Shown here one piece after another: positions 6,102 through 8,491 of a DNA stretch of 8,491 bases (position 1 is the first letter of the stretch; each line of letters starts with the position of its first letter). Source of the stretch: Rhodospirillales bacterium (lineage in GTDB: Bacteria > Pseudomonadota > Alphaproteobacteria > JAREAF01); the NCBI GenBank assembly GCA_029240475.1, contig JAREAF010000100.1:1-8491 (forward strand), read 5' to 3'. Both the position numbers and the translations under genes were made by a program. Below the pieces are notes generated by a model, which saw only the letters and a list, made by a program, of their open reading frames with translations, was not told where the DNA came from and did not search any database.

Positions 6102-6129
6102 TTGACCCTCGGGGTCGAGCCTCTATGCT
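6102..6129 (+). promoter_or_regulatory. Promoter of the polyprenyl diphosphate synthase gene
   Basis: TTGACC (6102-6107) and TATGCT (6124-6129) are separated by 16 bp. Transcription would start near 6136, leaving a leader of about 30 nt that contains GAGG (6152-6155) as ribosome-binding site before the GTG at 6166. It is one of the two best promoters in the window. Confidence 0.6.
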
Positions 6130-6165
6130 CCCTGGGCAACTTAAGGAATTTGAGGAAAAGACCCC

Positions 6166-7185
6166 GTGGCCGTCGTCGTCAGCCTGGAAGAGCGCAACAG
6201 ACCGGCGAGGGCCGATCTGAGCGACCTGCTTGCGCTCACGGCCGAGGACATGGCGGCCGTCAACACGCTGATCCTCGCGCGCATGCAGAGCCCGGTGGCC
6301 CTGATCCCGCAGCTCGCGGGGCATCTCATCGCCGCCGGCGGCAAGCGCCTGCGGCCGATGCTCACCGTCGCCTCGGCGCGGCTCTGCGGTTATCAAGGGG
6401 CGCGGCATCACCGTCTGGCGGCCGCCGTCGAGTTCATCCACACGGCCACGCTCCTGCACGACGACGTGGTGGATGAGAGCGACCTCAGGCGCGGGCTGGC
6501 GACGGCCAATGCGGTCTGGGGCAACAAGCCGAGCGTGCTGGTCGGCGATTTCCTGTTTGCGCGCGCCTTCGAGCTGATGGTGGCGGACGGCAGCTTGCGC
6601 GTGCTCGACATCCTCTCACGCGCCTCGGCGGTGATCACCGAGGGCGAGGTGATGCAGCTGGTGACCGCCAACGACGTGGCGACCAGCGAGGGCGCCTATC
6701 TGGAGGTGATCAAATCGAAGACGGCGGCGCTGTTCGCGGCCGCCTGCCGCATCGGCGCGGTCATCGCCGACCGTCCGCGCGCCGAGGAGGAGGCGCTCGA
6801 CGAGTACGGGCGCAATCTCGGCATCGTCTATCAGCTGGTCGACGACGCGCTCGATTATTCCGCCGACCAGGCCAAGCTCGGCAAGACGGTCGGAGACGAC
6901 TTCAAGGAAGGCAAGATCACGCTGCCGACCATCCTCGCCTATCTGAGGGGCGACGAGGAGGAGCGCGCCTTCTGGCGCCGCACGCTGGAGGAGCTGCATC
7001 AGGAGCCGGGCGACCTGGAGCGCGCCATCCAGCTGATGCGCCGCCACGGCGCGCTCGAGGACACCATCCTGCGCGCCCGCCACTATGGCGCGATGGCGCG
7101 CGACGCGCTGGGCGTCTTCGCGGAGGGACGCGAGAAGCGCGCGCTCGTCGACGTGGTCGATTTCTGCATCGAGCGCGGGCACTGA
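6166..7185 (+). CDS. ispB: Long-chain polyprenyl diphosphate synthase (IspB type)
   Basis: A 339-residue trans-prenyltransferase that extends farnesyl diphosphate with isopentenyl diphosphate to make the quinone side chain. Hallmarks: GGKRLRP at 58-64, the first aspartate-rich motif DDVVD at 99-103 in LLHDDVVDESDLRRG, and the second, DDALD, at 226-230. The fifth residue before the first motif is A94; a small residue there lets the chain grow long (established for this family), consistent with octaprenyl or decaprenyl products rather than C15/C20. In an alphaproteobacterium a C50 chain for Q10 is plausible but not shown by the sequence. The start is GTG at 6166, with GAGG 10 nt upstream. It has its own promoter at 6102-6129 and a hairpin about 20 nt after the stop. 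Length is normal and all motifs are intact. Confidence 0.93.
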   Translation: MAVVVSLEERNRPARADLSDLLALTAEDMAAVNTLILARMQSPVALIPQLAGHLIAAGGKRLRPMLTVASARLCGYQGARHHRLAAAVEFIHTATLLHDDVVDESDLRRGLATANAVWGNKPSVLVGDFLFARAFELMVADGSLRVLDILSRASAVITEGEVMQLVTANDVATSEGAYLEVIKSKTAALFAAACRIGAVIADRPRAEEEALDEYGRNLGIVYQLVDDALDYSADQAKLGKTVGDDFKEGKITLPTILAYLRGDEEERAFWRRTLEELHQEPGDLERAIQLMRRHGALEDTILRARHYGAMARDALGVFAEGREKRALVDVVDFCIERGH

Positions 7186-7205
7186 AGGCCCTGGGCACGC
7201 GGGCC

Positions 7206-7229
7206 GGCCCCCTGCGCCGCAGGCGGGCC
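7206..7229 (+). terminator. Candidate terminator hairpin after ispB
   Basis: GGCCCCCTGC (7206-7215) pairs with GCAGG.CGGGCC (7219-7229) through a 3-nt GCC loop with one bulged C at 7224. That is a 10-bp, very GC-rich stem starting 20 nt after the ispB stop. The following T content is poor (GATTCTTG), so it may be a weak intrinsic terminator or a 3'-end stabiliser. Confidence 0.45.
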
Positions 7230-7238
7230 GCGCGATTC

Positions 7239-7267
7239 TTGCGATTTGCGGCCGGTGGCGCTATATA
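7239..7267 (+). promoter_or_regulatory. Promoter of tRNA-Pro
   Basis: TTGCGA (7239-7244) and TATATA (7262-7267) are separated by 17 bp, ending 20 bp before the mature 5' end of the tRNA. The box quality, spacing and placement after the ispB hairpin support independent transcription of the tRNA gene. Confidence 0.6.
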
Positions 7268-7287
7268 GCCAGCCCTCCCGGCGGTGT

Positions 7288-7364
7288 CGGAGTGTAGCTC
7301 AGCCTGGTAGAGCACTACGTTCGGGACGTAGGGGCCGGTGGTTCGAATCCACTCACTCCGACCA
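7288..7364 (+). tRNA. tRNA-Pro, anticodon CGG
   Basis: A 77-nt cloverleaf. The acceptor stem CGGAGTG (7288-7294) pairs with CACTCCG (7354-7360), followed by A and an encoded CCA (7362-7364). The D arm contains AGCTC/GAGC with the GCCTGGTA loop. The anticodon stem CTACG (7315-7319) pairs with CGTAG (7327-7331) around loop TTCGGGA, giving anticodon CGG at 7322-7324, which reads CCG. The T stem GGTGG/CCACT closes the TTCGAAT loop. It begins with C1, as expected for bacterial proline tRNA. CCG should be a heavily used codon in such GC-rich DNA. Confidence 0.97.
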
Positions 7365-7380
7365 TTTCCTCCCAGAGCAA

Positions 7381-7437
7381 GACTCCAAAGCGCCGGCGGC
7401 CGCGCGAGGAGCGCACGGCCGCCATGGCGAAGGAGTC
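7381..7437. terminator. Candidate bidirectional terminator between tRNA-Pro and the OMP gene
   Basis: A long interrupted hairpin. GGCGGCCG (7395-7402) pairs with CGGCCGCC (7416-7423), extended inward by GCG/CGC (7404-7406 with 7412-7414) around loop AGGAG, and outward by CGCC/GGCG (7391-7394 with 7426-7429) and GACTCC/GGAGTC (7381-7386 with 7432-7437). It lies 16 nt after the tRNA 3' end on the plus strand, and its outermost arm overlaps the TGA of the leftward OMP gene. U-tracts are weak on both sides, so termination is an inference from position and stem strength. Confidence 0.45.
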
Positions 7438-8065
7438 ATTGGAAGCTGTAGCGGACCCCGAACAGGACGCTGTGGCTGGCATATTCATAATCCGCGTCGA
7501 TCCCGAACGCTTCCAACTCGGGATCATCGGTCGCGAAGTACCGGTACTCGGCAGTCAGATCGAGGGTCGGGTTCAGCCGGTAGCCCAAGCCGGCGCCGAG
7601 CTGATAGGCGAACACCCAGTCCGAATCGTCGGCGATTTCACCGGCCCCAGCCTCGGCGTCGTTCAGACTCACCTGCGCCATGCCTGCCCCCGCGCCGATG
7701 AACGGCCGAACCGCCCAGGCGACCGGAACGTCGAACCACAGATTGCCCATGAAGGACAGGGCCGTGGTGTCGCCATCGACCCCGAAATCGACCCCGGCGA
7801 CGGAGCCCTCGTCCAGGTCGTTCATCCGGTAGGCGATCTCGGCCTCGGTGCGAAGTCCGAAGTCGAACCCGTATCCGACCGCCGCCCCGACGAGCCAGCC
7901 TGTGTCGCTCTCGAAATCGAAATCAACGCCGCCAGCTTCCAGATCCGCGTCTTCGAGATTTCCGACACCCCCGAACGCGCCCACATAGATGCCTTCCGCC
8001 TGGGCAGGGGAGGCACATCCCAGCACGCCGGCAAGAGCCGCTGTCGCAAGAAGCTTCGTTCTCAT
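7436..8065 (-). CDS. Outer-membrane beta-barrel protein (OmpA-like/PF13505 type)
   Basis: A 209-residue exported protein from ATG 8065 (AGAGG 7 nt upstream). A GTG directly in front at 8068 is possible but badly spaced. Residues 1-23 are a signal peptide ending AQA|EG. C16 lies inside it in a poor lipobox (VLGC), so a lipoprotein is less likely. The mature part alternates short aromatic/hydrophobic strands with acidic loops (GIYVGAFGGVG, GWLVGAAVGYGF, VRPFIGAGAG, LTAEYRYF, SVLFGVRYSF), the pattern of 8-strand outer-membrane barrels; the last strand ends RYSFQ, close to the usual C-terminal aromatic signal. It has few positive residues. It is paralogous to the partial gene at 8282-8491. Substrate or role is unknown; adhesion, stability or stress functions are all possible. 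Local GC is lower than in the housekeeping genes. Confidence 0.85.
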   Translation of the reverse strand: MRTKLLATAALAGVLGCASPAQAEGIYVGAFGGVGNLEDADLEAGGVDFDFESDTGWLVGAAVGYGFDFGLRTEAEIAYRMNDLDEGSVAGVDFGVDGDTTALSFMGNLWFDVPVAWAVRPFIGAGAGMAQVSLNDAEAGAGEIADDSDWVFAYQLGAGLGYRLNPTLDLTAEYRYFATDDPELEAFGIDADYEYASHSVLFGVRYSFQ

Positions 8066-8075
8066 CACCTCGCCT

Positions 8076-8116
8076 CTTCTCAGTAAGCGCTCCCGGGAGC
8101 TGACTTACTGGAGAAG
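8076..8116 (-). promoter_or_regulatory. Long 5' hairpin next to the OMP ribosome-binding site
   Basis: In the mRNA direction CTTCTCCAGTAAG (8116-8104) pairs with CTTACTGAGAAG (8087-8076), 12 bp with one bulged C. Inside it GCTCCCGGGAGC (8089-8100) is a perfect 12-bp palindrome that can cap the stem with a CCGG loop. The base of the hairpin abuts, and by two bases overlaps, the AGAGG ribosome-binding site (8077-8073). It could be an RNA element controlling translation or mRNA stability, or a DNA operator for a dimeric regulator. Confidence 0.55.
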
Positions 8117-8242
8117 CGACCGGTTAAGAGAGACTATTGCGTCGTACGCGGCAAAAACCGGCGCAATGTTGCATGAGCGCTACTCGTTGGGCGCGAATAA
8201 TGCTCAGCTCCGCCGGTTTCCCCCTTAACGCCGGAAGGGAAT

Positions 8243-8270
8243 CGCCGGCCGCCAAGTGCGACGGCCGGCG
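8243..8270 (-). terminator. Candidate terminator after the second OMP gene
   Basis: CGCCGGCCG (8243-8251) and CGGCCGGCG (8262-8270) form a perfect 9-bp GC stem with a 10-nt loop. It starts 11 nt after the stop of the leftward OMP gene. In the mRNA direction it is followed by ATTCCCTTCC, so the U-tract is weak. Confidence 0.5.
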
Positions 8271-8281
8271 TCACCAATCGA

Positions 8282-8491
8282 TCAGCTCGGGTTGAAGCTG
8301 TAGCGGATGCCGAACAGCACGCTGTGGCTGCTGTATTCGTACTCGGCATCCACGGGGGCGGCTTCAAGCTCGAATTCCGGGTCGTCCGTGCCGAAATACC
8401 GGTACTCGGCCGTGACATCGACTCCCGGGGCGACTTGAAAGGCGATGCCGCCGCCGAGCTGGTAAGCGAACACCCAGTCCGAATCATCCAC
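8282..8491 (-). CDS. Second outer-membrane beta-barrel protein, C-terminal part only
   Basis: The last 69 codons of a gene that enters from beyond the right edge; the GTG at 8491-8489 is an internal valine, not a start. DSDWVFAYQLG, LTAEYRYF-like VTAEYRYF, TDDPE and SHSVLFGIRYSF line up with the end of the neighbouring 209-residue OMP, about two thirds identical by eye, so the two are tandem paralogues. The barrel ends RYSFNPS, three residues past the terminal aromatic strand. The similarity is also evident at DNA level near the 3' ends. It precedes the other OMP gene in the same orientation but is separated by 216 bp with its own terminator-like hairpin, so they are probably separate transcripts. 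Confidence 0.85.
   Translation of the reverse strand: MDDSDWVFAYQLGGGIAFQVAPGVDVTAEYRYFGTDDPEFELEAAPVDAEYEYSSHSVLFGIRYSFNPS

Larger units (their letters stand above)
8066..8281. other. 216-bp spacer between the two OMP genes
   Basis: This AT-richer gap (53% GC in 8101-8160) holds the terminator hairpin of the upstream paralogue (8243-8270) and the 5' hairpin (8076-8116). It also has a cluster of TTGC/GCAA half-sites at 8137-8140, 8151-8154, 8163-8166 and 8169-8172, including an imperfect 18-bp palindrome at 8137-8154 centred on CGTACG. I found no convincing -35/-10 pair and no small gene, but the OMP promoter should be here. Confidence 0.5.

Noticed and set aside
5822..6139. N-terminal extension of the methyltransferase frame to an ATG at 6139
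   Set aside because: The extension is Arg/Pro-rich, runs through the DUF2007 gene in another frame and has no family similarity; GTG 5821 fits the family start and the GTGA overlap.
7424..8086. 220-codon plus-strand open frame opposite the OMP gene
   Set aside because: The minus-strand frame has a signal peptide and barrel pattern shared with its paralogue; the plus-strand frame is its mirror.

Overview
The window is about 8.5 kb of GC-rich, densely packed bacterial chromosome. The protein families, GTG starts, compact gene junctions and a long-chain polyprenyl diphosphate synthase gene next to a DUF2007/tRNA-methyltransferase pair suggest an alphaproteobacterium; the genus cannot be told from the sequence. 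Most of it is core housekeeping DNA. The last ~1.1 kb, after a tRNA gene, has visibly lower GC and carries tandem outer-membrane protein genes.

Layout. (1) 1-57: the first 19 codons of lepA (elongation factor 4), leftward, with a candidate promoter at 96-124. (2) 135-268: a cluster of four hairpins that looks like an interspersed palindromic repeat. (3) 287-3024: a rightward run of three genes: a MoeB/ThiF-type adenylyltransferase, an overlapping DsrE-like protein, and a PlsB-type glycerol-3-phosphate acyltransferase. Its 3' end overlaps the next operon by 58 bp. (4) 4652-2967, leftward: a small secreted four-cysteine protein, an S49 (SppA-like) peptidase, and a 79-aa membrane-anchored zinc-ribbon protein. 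(5) 4748-5074, rightward and divergent from the secreted protein: a cytosolic Csp3/DUF326-type copper-storage protein with 16 cysteines in 108 residues. (6) 6033-5087, leftward: DUF2007 and a TrmN6-like methyltransferase joined by a GTGA stop/start overlap. (7) 6166-7185, rightward: ispB-type polyprenyl diphosphate synthase with a clear promoter and a candidate terminator. (8) 7288-7364: tRNA-Pro(CGG) with its own promoter. (9) 8065-7436 and 8491-8282, leftward: two related outer-membrane beta-barrel genes. Each is followed by a GC-rich hairpin, and the complete one is preceded by a long 5' hairpin next to the ribosome-binding site.

How the genes work together. lepA and tRNA-Pro serve translation, and the TrmN6-like enzyme probably modifies tRNA. 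ispB makes the quinone side chain. PlsB starts phospholipid synthesis. MoeB and the DsrE-like protein suggest a sulfur-carrier activation or relay step. The Csp-like protein buffers copper. I see no phage, transposon, CRISPR or obvious defence system. The least explained items are the OMP 5' hairpin, the MoeB/DsrE pairing, several genes that look leaderless, the repeat cluster at 135-268, and the composition change after the tRNA.
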